Source of the DNA: a virus
Length of the DNA stretch: 35,543 bases
Strand: one strand, 5' to 3'
Virus record (IMG/VR): IMGVR_UViG_3300029448_000163
Location: 1 to 35,543 of that record
Shown piece by piece: positions 1 through 8,400 of this stretch (positions are counted from its first letter, which is position 1; each line of letters begins with the position of its first letter). Made by a program: the position numbers and the translations under genes. The notes under the pieces are model-generated. The model was not told where the DNA came from, did not search any database, and saw only the letters and a list, made by a program, of their open reading frames with translations.

Positions 1-31
1 TATCTGCTAAATGTGCAATTGTTTTAATCAT
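1..31 (-). CDS. 5' end of a probable gp47/SbcD-like recombination nuclease (partial)
   Basis: Only the first ten codons are in the window; they read MIKTIAHLAD and run off the left edge. The start is convincing: a GGAG (complement of 39-42) lies 7 bases before an ATG at 31, and this ATG overlaps the end of the preceding phosphomannomutase-like gene. The sequence I-A-H-L-A-D is how SbcD/Mre11-type metallophosphoesterases, including T4 gp47, typically begin (hydrophobic strand, H-L-x-D, then a metal-binding DxH), but the decisive DxH would lie outside the window. A gp47 homologue would suit its place after resolvase and primase. The gene start is well supported; the function is an inference from ten residues. 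Confidence 0.5.
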   Translation of the reverse strand, partial: MIKTIAHLAD

Positions 32-770
32 TCAATGACTCCAATATTTCTTTTGTATGTTCCCAACCTTTTGTGTGATACCAATCACATATTTCCGTAT
101 TATCCATCAATTCTGCTAATGGATAATCATTACCATAATTTTCAATACCATCACCTATAAAAATATATTCACTGGGTGGTACTAATCTTTCTTGTTCTAT
201 TACATTAAGAACTTGTGATTTATCCATTCCTTTGGGATAGATGTCTATTGATATTTGTCCACCGACTACTGCATCTATACCAGGATAAGTTCCTTTTATT
301 TCCATACATGTTATATTTCTTTCACCCATTCTTTTATCCCATTCAAAATAGTCTTCTCTCTGTTCTTGTGTACAATCTCTACCCACAACACTAAAATTTA
401 CCATTGAACCTCTATCTTCAATGTGATTACCATAACGATGAGGATATTGACTTTTCAATACTTTTCTTTCTAAAGATTCGATTAAATCTTTAGGTGGATT
501 AAATTTATTTGAATATATTAAATCAGCACTTTGAATTGGAACACTTGGATTTGGTAACCAAAACTGATTTCCACAACAAGTAAATATTCCTTCAGCTTCA
601 ATATCATACATACACATTTGTTCTTGTAGTTTAGGTAAATCACTACCTGTAACTAAGTAAAACTTGTTTTTCTTTATCCATTGTTTAAAAAACTTTTGAA
701 ACTCTTCTGTCATTGGTTGTCTTGATGGTGTTAATGTCCCATCTACATCGAATATAAATATTCTATCCAT
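24..770 (-). CDS. Eukaryotic-type phosphomannomutase homologue (HAD superfamily)
   Basis: A 248-residue HAD-fold protein, almost the length of human PMM1/PMM2 (about 250). HAD motif I is FDVDGTLTPSRQ with nucleophile D8 and acid D10; the following Arg in T-P-x-R-Q is a substrate-phosphate ligand in human PMM. Motif II is TGSD (T41), motif III is K184 in GMDKSQVL, and motif IV is GDG at 206-208 with ND at 214-215. The stretch around residues 117-150 (EDRGSMVNFSVVGRDC, then the E/R-rich helix ending WDK) matches the PMM cap region (EFRNGMLNISPIGRSC). The family interconverts mannose-6-P and mannose-1-P for GDP-mannose. The start overlaps the primase stop by 8 bases. The family is clear; catalysis and use of mannose are inferred. 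It could instead act as a sugar phosphatase. Confidence 0.8.
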   Translation of the reverse strand: MDRIFIFDVDGTLTPSRQPMTEEFQKFFKQWIKKNKFYLVTGSDLPKLQEQMCMYDIEAEGIFTCCGNQFWLPNPSVPIQSADLIYSNKFNPPKDLIESLERKVLKSQYPHRYGNHIEDRGSMVNFSVVGRDCTQEQREDYFEWDKRMGERNITCMEIKGTYPGIDAVVGGQISIDIYPKGMDKSQVLNVIEQERLVPPSEYIFIGDGIENYGNDYPLAELMDNTEICDWYHTKGWEHTKEILESLND

Positions 771-1683
771 ATAACCTACCTTTTATTATATCTGAAAATT
801 TTGATTGTTGAGTTGTATTGAGTAATTCCCAAAACTTTGTAAAACCTAATTCTGAAGGGTCTTTGTCTTTCATATTTAATAAGTATGTAGAAATTCCATA
901 ATCCATTAAAAACTTACTTAACTTGATTGCATCTTGTCTTGCGTCTTCATCGAGAGCAACATAAATCTTTTTAACTTGTTTTTCTACTAATCTCATAACT
1001 AATGTTTTACTTGGAAACTTACCTAATAAAGGAATAGCATTATTTCTAATAGCAATAGCATCAAATACACCCTCAACTAATATAATGGGTTCATTCCAAT
1101 TAACGAACATTTCAAAACATACTGTATCCTTTGACATTGGTGGATTCTTGTATTTAAACTTTGAATTAGGAAACATATCTCTTGCTATAAAATAATTCAA
1201 TTTACCATCGGCATCGTAACTTGGAATAATGATACGATTAGAATAACCATTTGATGAACAATAACCCATAGAATAACGAAGAATATCTATTCCACCTATT
1301 CCTCTCTTCTTTAAATAACTTATAGCATTTGTATATAATGGGTCGGTTGAGGGTTTCCAAAGTGGTTGATAACATTGTGGTAATGAAACATTGTATTCTG
1401 TTTTTTTATCTTTTTCGTATTTAACACCTTTATAATCACCAAGTATTCTTAATACTTCAGATACAATTTGTTTAGGTGCATTTATCTTTCTTAACAATAC
1501 TCCAATTTTATGCCCACCAGCATTACAAACCCAACAATGCCACTTTTGGGTGTCAAAGTTTACTTGTAATTTCTTTTTGTGATGATTACAGAAAGGACAA
1601 TGAAAAGCACTTTCACCATTTTTCATTTGGTAACTTTTCATTAATACTTTTTCTAACAATGTGACTAATTCGTATTTATACAT
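763..1683 (-). CDS. DNA primase (zinc finger plus TOPRIM, T4 gp61-like role)
   Basis: 306 residues, DnaG-type architecture in short form. The N-terminal zinc-binding domain has C29-x2-C32 and C50-x2-C53 within HCPFC...WHCWVC, the CHC2 primase finger. A central basic segment (about 110-190) contains YDADGKL and R/K-rich strands expected of the catalytic core. The TOPRIM domain shows the invariant E204-G in ILVEGVFDAI, the acidic D245-E-D247 in YVALDED, and the closing DPSEL at 275-279. It would make RNA primers for lagging-strand synthesis with the phage helicase, which is not in the window. No Shine-Dalgarno precedes the ATG; instead a sigma70-like -10 box ends 7 bases upstream, so the message from that promoter would be nearly leaderless. 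Confidence 0.88.
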   Translation of the reverse strand: MYKYELVTLLEKVLMKSYQMKNGESAFHCPFCNHHKKKLQVNFDTQKWHCWVCNAGGHKIGVLLRKINAPKQIVSEVLRILGDYKGVKYEKDKKTEYNVSLPQCYQPLWKPSTDPLYTNAISYLKKRGIGGIDILRYSMGYCSSNGYSNRIIIPSYDADGKLNYFIARDMFPNSKFKYKNPPMSKDTVCFEMFVNWNEPIILVEGVFDAIAIRNNAIPLLGKFPSKTLVMRLVEKQVKKIYVALDEDARQDAIKLSKFLMDYGISTYLLNMKDKDPSELGFTKFWELLNTTQQSKFSDIIKGRLYG

Positions 1684-1690
1684 TCAATAC

Positions 1691-1719
1691 AATATACGAA
1701 AGATTTATGAATAAATCAA
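1691..1719 (-). promoter_or_regulatory. Sigma70-like promoter before primase, overlapping the end of ruvC
   Basis: Read on the minus strand: an A-tract and AAGCTTGA, then -35 TTGATT (1714-1719), a 17-base spacer, and -10 TATATT (1691-1696). The -35 overlaps the stop codon of the RuvC gene. The A-tract/AGCTTGAYTTAT/TATATT arrangement recurs before the DUF262 gene at 35225-35254. Transcription would start at or next to the primase ATG. Confidence 0.5.
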
Positions 1720-2225
1720 GCTTTTTTTGCAAAAAGTGACATAACCAATCCATCGTACATATCGATATTTCTCTTATCCCAATTTCCTCGTGCAGTTTCT
1801 TTACACCATTTTTTAGTATTGTACATTTTTTCTATTTCTTGTTTTACAAAGTCTTTTGCTTTTAACCCTTTAACTCTTGCTTTTCCGAATACATTTTTTC
1901 TAGCAGTCATTGGATTTATACTATGAACTTTAAAATCAAAGTTTTCCAACATAAAACATAGTATAGCATTAAACTTAGCTAACTTGATAATAACTTGTTG
2001 TGAAGTTCTTCCACCAGCGAATCCTGATAAATTATCTTCAATGTTAATATCATTAACATTATTAAAATACGAAACTTCGTTCAATTTTCCAAGTACTTTT
2101 TCAACTTTATCTTTGGGTGTTTTTTCTTTTTTGATGTCGATGAATCCCATATCGAGAATCTTCTTATCTTGTGTGAATGCATATCCGACACAAGTCGTTG
2201 ATGCATCTAATCCTAATGAAACCAT
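1716..2225 (-). CDS. ruvC: RuvC-like Holliday-junction resolvase
   Basis: 169 residues, the length of bacterial RuvC (about 170). The RNase H-fold catalytic acids sit at the expected places: D7 in GLDASTTCVGYAF, E63 in INIEDNLSGF, and D155/D158 in NIDMYDGLVMSL, which parallel E. coli D7, E66, D138 and D141. The segment SINPMTARKNVFGKA (103-116) matches the conserved P-x-x-V-K-x-x-x-x-G region of the family. It would cut branched replication intermediates so the genome can be packaged; T4 uses the unrelated endonuclease VII (gp49) for this. The AAGGA ribosome site is 6 bases before the ATG and the gene follows the last structural gene by 8 bases. The end of the gene doubles as promoter sequence for primase. 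Confidence 0.85.
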   Translation of the reverse strand: MVSLGLDASTTCVGYAFTQDKKILDMGFIDIKKEKTPKDKVEKVLGKLNEVSYFNNVNDINIEDNLSGFAGGRTSQQVIIKLAKFNAILCFMLENFDFKVHSINPMTARKNVFGKARVKGLKAKDFVKQEIEKMYNTKKWCKETARGNWDKRNIDMYDGLVMSLFAKKA

Positions 2226-2233
2226 TTATTTCC

Positions 2234-3481
2234 TTATATGTCTAATTTTATTTTAAATGATGTATTAATTTTTTTACTCTTTTTTATAGGTTTATTTAAT
2301 TTAGCTTGAATTATAGGTTCAGATAAATCTCCATTTTGATATAAATTTATTGTTGTGATATATGGATGAAATAAACTACCTGTAAAATCTTTTGATAAAT
2401 ATGGTGTTGATAGTTTTAATTCTCCTGCACCACTTATTGGACTTCTTAATGTGTAATTCATGGAATGATTAAATTCTTGTGGTAATAAAGTGACATTATA
2501 TTCATATGTAGTTATAGTATTTGATGAATCTAATTGTATTTGATAATTTGTTCCAATATCAGAATAATTTATAGCAGCTGTTCCACCACTAAAACCTGAA
2601 GAAGTTGTGAAAGCACCCGCACCTGAGATAGCTGGTAAATTATCAGTTGTATTAAGTGGTCTTCGATTAGTTAATAAATTTGCAGAATTTGACATTGTAA
2701 TAACATTACCAACAGATGAAGCACTTATATGAATACCACCAAATACATCATTTATTTTTCTAGCACCTGAAGCTGCTGTATTAGCTGTACTTGAACCACT
2801 TCCAAAAAATTTAATAGTGGCCGTATCAGTCTCCGTTGAACCCGTTGATATAAATTGTATAGATGTGGATAAATCACTACCAGTTATAAAAAAATGATCA
2901 TGTCCGGGAGGAGTAGATGAATTAACATATTTTACACTTGCAATAGATGGTGTATGTGAATATGAAGATGTTTCAGTTACTACAGCTAATCCTTGATTAT
3001 AAAAAATATTACCAACATAATTTTCTGAAGAAGATTGATTATTTGTACTATGAGATACTGTGTTGTCAACAGCATAAAGATTACCAAAACCATCATCCTT
3101 TATAACAACGCTTGAGGCTTTTGAAGTATCTGTTAGTTTAAAGCTTCCTTCTTTAATCTTCTCACCATAATATGTTGATGGTATTGTAAAAATACTTTGA
3201 CTTGGATAGCCATGAAATTTTGTTAAAAATTGTGTACTAAATGGGTCATTTACAGATAGGTTTCTTCCTGGATGTGCAAATTTATGTTCTCCTACATATT
3301 TAGGTGAACCACTTGTATAGAATAAAACATTTAGAGAATCCCAATAGCTACTACTTATTGAACCTGAAACTACTTTTATAGACTGTATTCCAAGTGAAGA
3401 TGTAATTAAATTGTGAGTATAATGTACAACATTATTTTCAACTACAGTAGATGATTTATTAATCTCTCCGAATACATGCAT
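2234..3481 (-). CDS. Virion structural protein with C-terminal ITTIxLY motif
   Basis: 415 residues, low-complexity in Ser, Thr, Gly and Asn (many GSG and SSS runs), predicted mostly beta, as in phage fibre or appendage proteins. No enzyme motif is visible. The last 45 residues (PYITTINLYQNGDLSEPII...KPIKKSKKINTSFKIKLDI, discontinuous) resemble the end of the neighbour at 3494-4612. The shared pattern is a YITTI/FISSV strand, LYN, a small loop, then P-(I/L)-K-K and an alternating I-K-(I/V)-K-L tail. That suggests a common attachment or trimer-end module. The ribosome site is weak (GGG 5 bases before the ATG), so it may depend on coupling to the gene 12 bases upstream. Precise role unknown. Confidence 0.7.
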   Translation of the reverse strand: MHVFGEINKSSTVVENNVVHYTHNLITSSLGIQSIKVVSGSISSSYWDSLNVLFYTSGSPKYVGEHKFAHPGRNLSVNDPFSTQFLTKFHGYPSQSIFTIPSTYYGEKIKEGSFKLTDTSKASSVVIKDDGFGNLYAVDNTVSHSTNNQSSSENYVGNIFYNQGLAVVTETSSYSHTPSIASVKYVNSSTPPGHDHFFITGSDLSTSIQFISTGSTETDTATIKFFGSGSSTANTAASGARKINDVFGGIHISASSVGNVITMSNSANLLTNRRPLNTTDNLPAISGAGAFTTSSGFSGGTAAINYSDIGTNYQIQLDSSNTITTYEYNVTLLPQEFNHSMNYTLRSPISGAGELKLSTPYLSKDFTGSLFHPYITTINLYQNGDLSEPIIQAKLNKPIKKSKKINTSFKIKLDI

Positions 3482-3493
3482 GGTAGCCCATTA

Positions 3494-4612
3494 TTAATAA
3501 GTTAATTTAACTTTAATTGTTGCTTCTGATTGGAAGTTTTTCTTCAATGGACTTGATAGATTACCAACTGCAACCATATCACCAGCGTTATTATATAATT
3601 GAACTGATGAGATAAATGTCTGTGGATTACCTCTCATTTTTGAGTGTCTTAACTCGTTTAATGAACCTGAAACAAATGTTGGGTTATTTGAGAAATTACA
3701 ATGTCCAGACCTAACTCTACAAAAATATTGAGCACTTATTTGGTCTTCTTCATCTCTAAATGAAAGTTTAGCATCTGAACCACTTAAACAGTTTATAAAT
3801 CTTACAGCTTGATCTGAATCAAGATTTGTAGTTGCAGGAGTAGCAAACCCAGCATATGAAGCTGAACCAAATTGAACTTTTTCAGATACTGTATCATCAT
3901 TACCAGGTATTGAAGAAGATAATTCTTGTTGACTAAATACCATAATTCCCATATCAGGATAATAAAAACCATAAGTTTTTACAGATGCTGCTTTTACAAC
4001 AGTTCCAAGTGTTCCACTTACAATATTATATCTATCACCAGCTGGTGTAGATATAGGAGAATCGTTGACACTATCATCGGTTAATTCAACAAGTTTACCA
4101 GAAGCTTCAGCTATAGTAGTAGATGAACCAGATAAAGCTACAGTCCAATTACCTTTGTTCAATCTATCTTTGTGATTAGTTCTTCTTGAACTAAGAATAA
4201 ATATTTCAGAATCTTTTCCAGTTGTAATGGATGCTTCTGAAGGAGCTGTTGTTAAACTACTATTTCTTGATATAAAGAAACCACCTGTTACTTCAGTTGG
4301 TGTTAACAACATACTAGCAAATTGTTTATAAATAGCTTCCGATTCTGATTTTGTGTTTGTTTCAACACTGTGTCCATACCCATTAGTACTACCGAAAGCG
4401 ACATTAAATTCTTCTGTTGTTGCTGCTCCAGTTTTGGAAATTCCGAAAAAGTATTTTTCATTATCTCCAGATAATGATGATGAAACTACACTTGAACCTA
4501 AAAGTTCTGTAGAACCATCTGAGAAATAAGGAGAAGTAACTTTTTCTGTAGAAGTTATTTTATCCATACCCTCCGTTGAATCTAATTGTATATTTGTAGC
4601 AACTATTGGCAT
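3494..4612 (-). CDS. Virion structural protein, paralogous C-terminus to the next gene
   Basis: 372 residues, rich in Ser, Thr, Gly and beta-branched residues, with no catalytic motif or membrane segment. The C-terminus (TFISSVQLYNNAGDMVAVGN, then LSSPLKK and IKVKLTY) shares its pattern with the gene at 2234-3481, so the two probably descend from one structural module. An AGGAG site 8 bases before the ATG fixes the start. It lies between two other structural genes, 18 bases after the previous one, in the unit that begins near 5323. I do not recognise a named family. Adapter, neck, or fibre-associated protein are all possible. Confidence 0.7.
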   Translation of the reverse strand: MPIVATNIQLDSTEGMDKITSTEKVTSPYFSDGSTELLGSSVVSSSLSGDNEKYFFGISKTGAATTEEFNVAFGSTNGYGHSVETNTKSESEAIYKQFASMLLTPTEVTGGFFISRNSSLTTAPSEASITTGKDSEIFILSSRRTNHKDRLNKGNWTVALSGSSTTIAEASGKLVELTDDSVNDSPISTPAGDRYNIVSGTLGTVVKAASVKTYGFYYPDMGIMVFSQQELSSSIPGNDDTVSEKVQFGSASYAGFATPATTNLDSDQAVRFINCLSGSDAKLSFRDEEDQISAQYFCRVRSGHCNFSNNPTFVSGSLNELRHSKMRGNPQTFISSVQLYNNAGDMVAVGNLSSPLKKNFQSEATIKVKLTY

Positions 4613-4630
4613 TTTCTAATCTCCTATTTA

Positions 4631-5323
4631 TTATCCCTTACCACCACTTGATAGAAGTGCAGTTTGATTTTTATCTATATTGTTTATTATTCTAGCCTGT
4701 GCATATGCACCACTCTCATTGTCCATTACAGTTATTATTGTTTCTCTTCCTATTTCATCTTGTTGAATTGGAACTAAATGAAAACTGTCTCCTGAAAAAT
4801 GATATTCTTGAGCATGTGGAATGTTTTCTGAATGTAAGTGTATACGACTTGTTCCACTTATTGAACCTCTCATAGTACCACCCCTAACTGAAAATAAATC
4901 TGGATTTGGAAGTATTAAAGTCATACCCATCCCTTGACTTGGAGTATAACCAGTTAACTTAACAGGAATTTCACCATTAGCTTCATCACCTGGATCGAAT
5001 GTTTTAACTTCACCATTAAGTGTATCCATATTTGCTAAAAGTAAAGCAGGAAGAGCTACTGTATTTTGATTTAAACTTATTAATCTATTTCTAAGATTGT
5101 GTTCCGCATGAACACTAGCTTCTATCATAGGTAAGTTTTCAATAGCCTCACCATAATAAGCAGAACCACTTGGGTGATCTGCATTCCAAAGTGAATAATC
5201 GACTCCTGTATCTGAAACAGTAAATGATGTGATATTTAAATTACCACCATCTTTTAAAATTTCTCTACCTCTTTTTGTAAGAACAGCATCTACTGTTACT
5301 GATGAATTGTCTAAAAATCCCAT
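4631..5323 (-). CDS. Virion structural protein, first gene of its unit
   Basis: 230 residues. The N-terminus MGFLDNSSVTVDAVLTKRGR, followed by a segment on the pattern NxxITSFxxSDxxxDYxLW and then HPSGSAYYGEAIENLP, is a pattern I associate with a conserved structural protein of large marine myoviruses, but I cannot assign it a T4 number. No enzyme motif is seen; the C-terminal half is beta-rich and ends in a short Gly/Ser tail. The start is secured by TAGGAG 8 bases upstream. It opens a run of three structural genes after an 83-base gap carrying a 20-base repeated element, so it is probably first on its own transcript. Role inferred from neighbours only. Confidence 0.7.
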   Translation of the reverse strand: MGFLDNSSVTVDAVLTKRGREILKDGGNLNITSFTVSDTGVDYSLWNADHPSGSAYYGEAIENLPMIEASVHAEHNLRNRLISLNQNTVALPALLLANMDTLNGEVKTFDPGDEANGEIPVKLTGYTPSQGMGMTLILPNPDLFSVRGGTMRGSISGTSRIHLHSENIPHAQEYHFSGDSFHLVPIQQDEIGRETIITVMDNESGAYAQARIINNIDKNQTALLSSGGKG

Positions 5324-5360
5324 ATTAATTTCTCCTAATTGTAAGTATTGTCATACTCTA

Positions 5361-5380
5361 ATTCATATATAAATATTAAA
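5361..5380. promoter_or_regulatory. 20-base element shared with 29784-29803, probable late promoter
   Basis: The bases ATTCATATATAAATATTAAA occur identically here and at 29784-29803, the two longest gaps between head-to-tail structural units. The copy lies 38 bases before the ATG at 5323. On the plus strand it contains TATAAATA (5368-5375), the T4 late consensus, but pointing away from the genes; in the gene direction it reads TTTAATATTTATATATGAAT. Position suggests a promoter for the minus-strand genes; orientation is uncertain. Confidence 0.45.
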
Positions 5381-5406
5381 AAAATTAAAAAAATGTACTA
5401 TTTTTT

Positions 5407-8400
5407 CTAATCATATATAATTCTTCCTGATCCACCCAATTTACCTTTATTATTTACAACTTTAATTTCGTTTTCACCACCAGTTACTTTAACACTATAG
5501 AATGAAGCTGATGAAACATCATCACTATTTCTATGATATATATTTGAGCCAGTGTTTGTTATATTTTGTGTACCCTCATACATTTTTGCTTTAAATGGAT
5601 AACTAAATTTAGCTATGTGATTTGATGGTAATGTTATTACTCCAGTAGAAGATGTCAAAAAGTATTTTGTTTTACCTAAAGCTCTACCAGTTTGATTTCC
5701 TACAGTACCACCCATCAAAGATTCATATGTTGAATTTTTATAAACACCATCATCTAAAAGTTCTCTATTATAAATTCTTGATTGATTTGAAAAATCATCT
5801 GAATGATTAGAACCACTATCCTTAGATGAAGAATAATACTCAACATCACCTATAGCACGAAACACATATCTTGTCTCTATATGTCCAACATTAAAATAAC
5901 CAGGTATAATCGAACCCCCATCAAAAGATGAAGAAATTAAATCTTGGTCAGTACTCGATGAAAAATCATTACTAAATATTATTGGTGTATTTCCTTTTGG
6001 ACCAAAACCAGATTGAGTAAGTTCCAGTTTACCTGAAGCTGTTAATACATTATGGCCAAGCAAATTAGGATATTTAAATAAATTAAATTTATCAGGCCCA
6101 TGTCCATTTGAAGAGGTAATAGCTGCTAATAAATTTACCAACAATGAACCTGAATTTGTTCCAGGTGAACCTGTTACAAAATGTACAGATGATGAATCAG
6201 AACTAAGTGCACCATTTGTAGTAATTGATGTATCCCCAACCGCACTAGCAGTTGCAATAACATATGTTTTAGTTAGTAAATTCGAACCAGTGTCAAATGA
6301 TGTTATTGTAACTTTCATACCATGTGAACCAGAGTTATTAAAATTAAATGTATATGAACCAGTGGTTATAGATGATGTTATCTTAGAAGCCATATTTAAA
6401 AAATGTGTATCACTTCCTGTAACATGACCTTTTCCCCAAGAATCATGAATGTTTACAAAGGACTTATTAGCTCTTGAAGCATAATCGATTGAACCTGATG
6501 TTGGGAAAATAATTTTTGAACCAGTAAGTCTAATATTAGAGTTAGAGCTTCCAGTGTCAGAAATAGTAATAGAACCACTGTAAGGATATTCAACCTTAGA
6601 GCCTGAAATTGAATATGATTGTGATACCATTATTGAACCACTTTTTGGATACTCGATTGAAGAGCCAGTTATTGAGTATGATTGTGATACCATTATTGAA
6701 CCACTATATGGCATAATAATCTCTGAACCCGTTATTGAATATGATTGTGATACCATTATTGAACCACTATAAGGATAAACCACAGAACCAGTTTCTACTA
6801 TTAAATCAGTAACAGATGTTGAACCTGATTTTGGTAATTCAATAGAACCAACACTTGAGAATCCAGATTTATAATCTGTATTTTTTGTTATTTCTATACT
6901 TCCAGTAAATAAATTTGGATTTGCTTCAACTGAATGTTTTTCTCTTTCATATTTTTGTTTTTCTAATATTGTTGGTTTTATTATCACACCCATATTTGAA
7001 TTTCTGTCACTAAATGTTGAACTAGCAGGAACAACTGATTTTATAGCTTCAATAACAGAATGATTAAACATATTTTCCATAGCCCTAATAAAATCATTGG
7101 AATTATATTGTATTGGATGAGAATCAAAAAATTCTTTTCTTAAATCATCAAATTCACTATATGATGATGAATACATAGCTTGAGGATTACCATAGTATTT
7201 TTCAAAATTAAATGTATCCATATTATTTAATATATAATCATTAATTCTATCTTGTGGAGAACGATTCATTTCTAATCGTTTAGAGATTACAATTGATGGT
7301 CTATTACCATCATCCACATTTAGAGGTTTAATTGGTGATATTTCAGGACTCAAATTTCCTCTGACTTTTACTTTTGGATTTACTATTATATGTTTATCAA
7401 TTGCTTTACTCGATGCATTATCTTGTAATCCAAATTTTATAACATTAACATAATCAAAACCATAAAGTGCTGAACTACCAGAAATCAATGAACCTGATAT
7501 TTGGAACGAATAATCTTTATATGTAGTTGTTGGTGCTGAGTCAATTAAGAACATATTTTGAGTAGAACTTGATATAGAGGAACTATTATAATTTTCAGCT
7601 AATTTAAAATGATAAACTAATTCTTCTCTATGAGAACTAATTGAGTTACCAACAGAAGAAAATTTATTTAGTGTATGTTGTCTAAACCTTGAAATACTTA
7701 ATGGGGTTGACCAAGCTTTTATTTCTGCTAATGAACCACTCATAGTCTCACCAATATATAAATTAGATGAAGTTATGGTATCAAGACCTCTAAAACTACC
7801 AGTATGTGGCCAGTTTTCATTAGCTCTATAATTACTATCAACGGAACTTCCACCACTAACTGACATGGTTACATAATTGTATAATTTTATTCTATTTTTA
7901 TCTTGTAAAGAAACATGCAACCTATATTCGTTTGTACCACTACCACTAATACTTGAAGACATTCTTTGTAACATTACATTCCATAACTGTCCAGCAGCTA
8001 ATTTAGAATAAGATGTTGACATTGAAACCGCATTACTTGCTATAGCAGATGAACCTGTTTCTGAATTATTTAATCTAAATTCAAATGATGAACTAATACC
8101 ATCCGTACTTGGAACTAATCTCAAGTCCCAAAGTGTTTCAGCACCACTACCACTTGACTCTAATATTGTTTGTGTATTAGTTGTTTTTTTATGTTTGTAT
8201 ACAAACTCAATGGTGTTTGGATTAGCATCATCCATCCACCACTTTGTTCTAATAGTTCTTTCGGGTTTATTTTGTAACATATAACGATACAATTTTTGTT
8301 TTCTTTCTGTAAAGCCGATACTTCCACTTGACCTAAGTAAATCTATATCTACACCAGTTGATGTAGGTGGATTATTAGTTAAGACAATTTGGTTTTGTTC

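Noticed and set aside
1673-1680. Sense-strand TATAAATA (T4 late box) at the start of the primase gene
   Set aside because: It is codons 2-4 of primase (Tyr-Lys-Tyr); a transcript from it would lack the start codon, and chance matches are expected in AT-rich DNA.
5324-5406. Terminator after the 1980-residue gene
   Set aside because: The gap is A/T-rich but I find no stable hairpin; GTATGACAATAC pairs over only four bases.
6589-6777. Possible CRISPR array
   Set aside because: The repeats are contiguous 63-base in-frame coding units without unique spacers; the product is a regular protein repeat.
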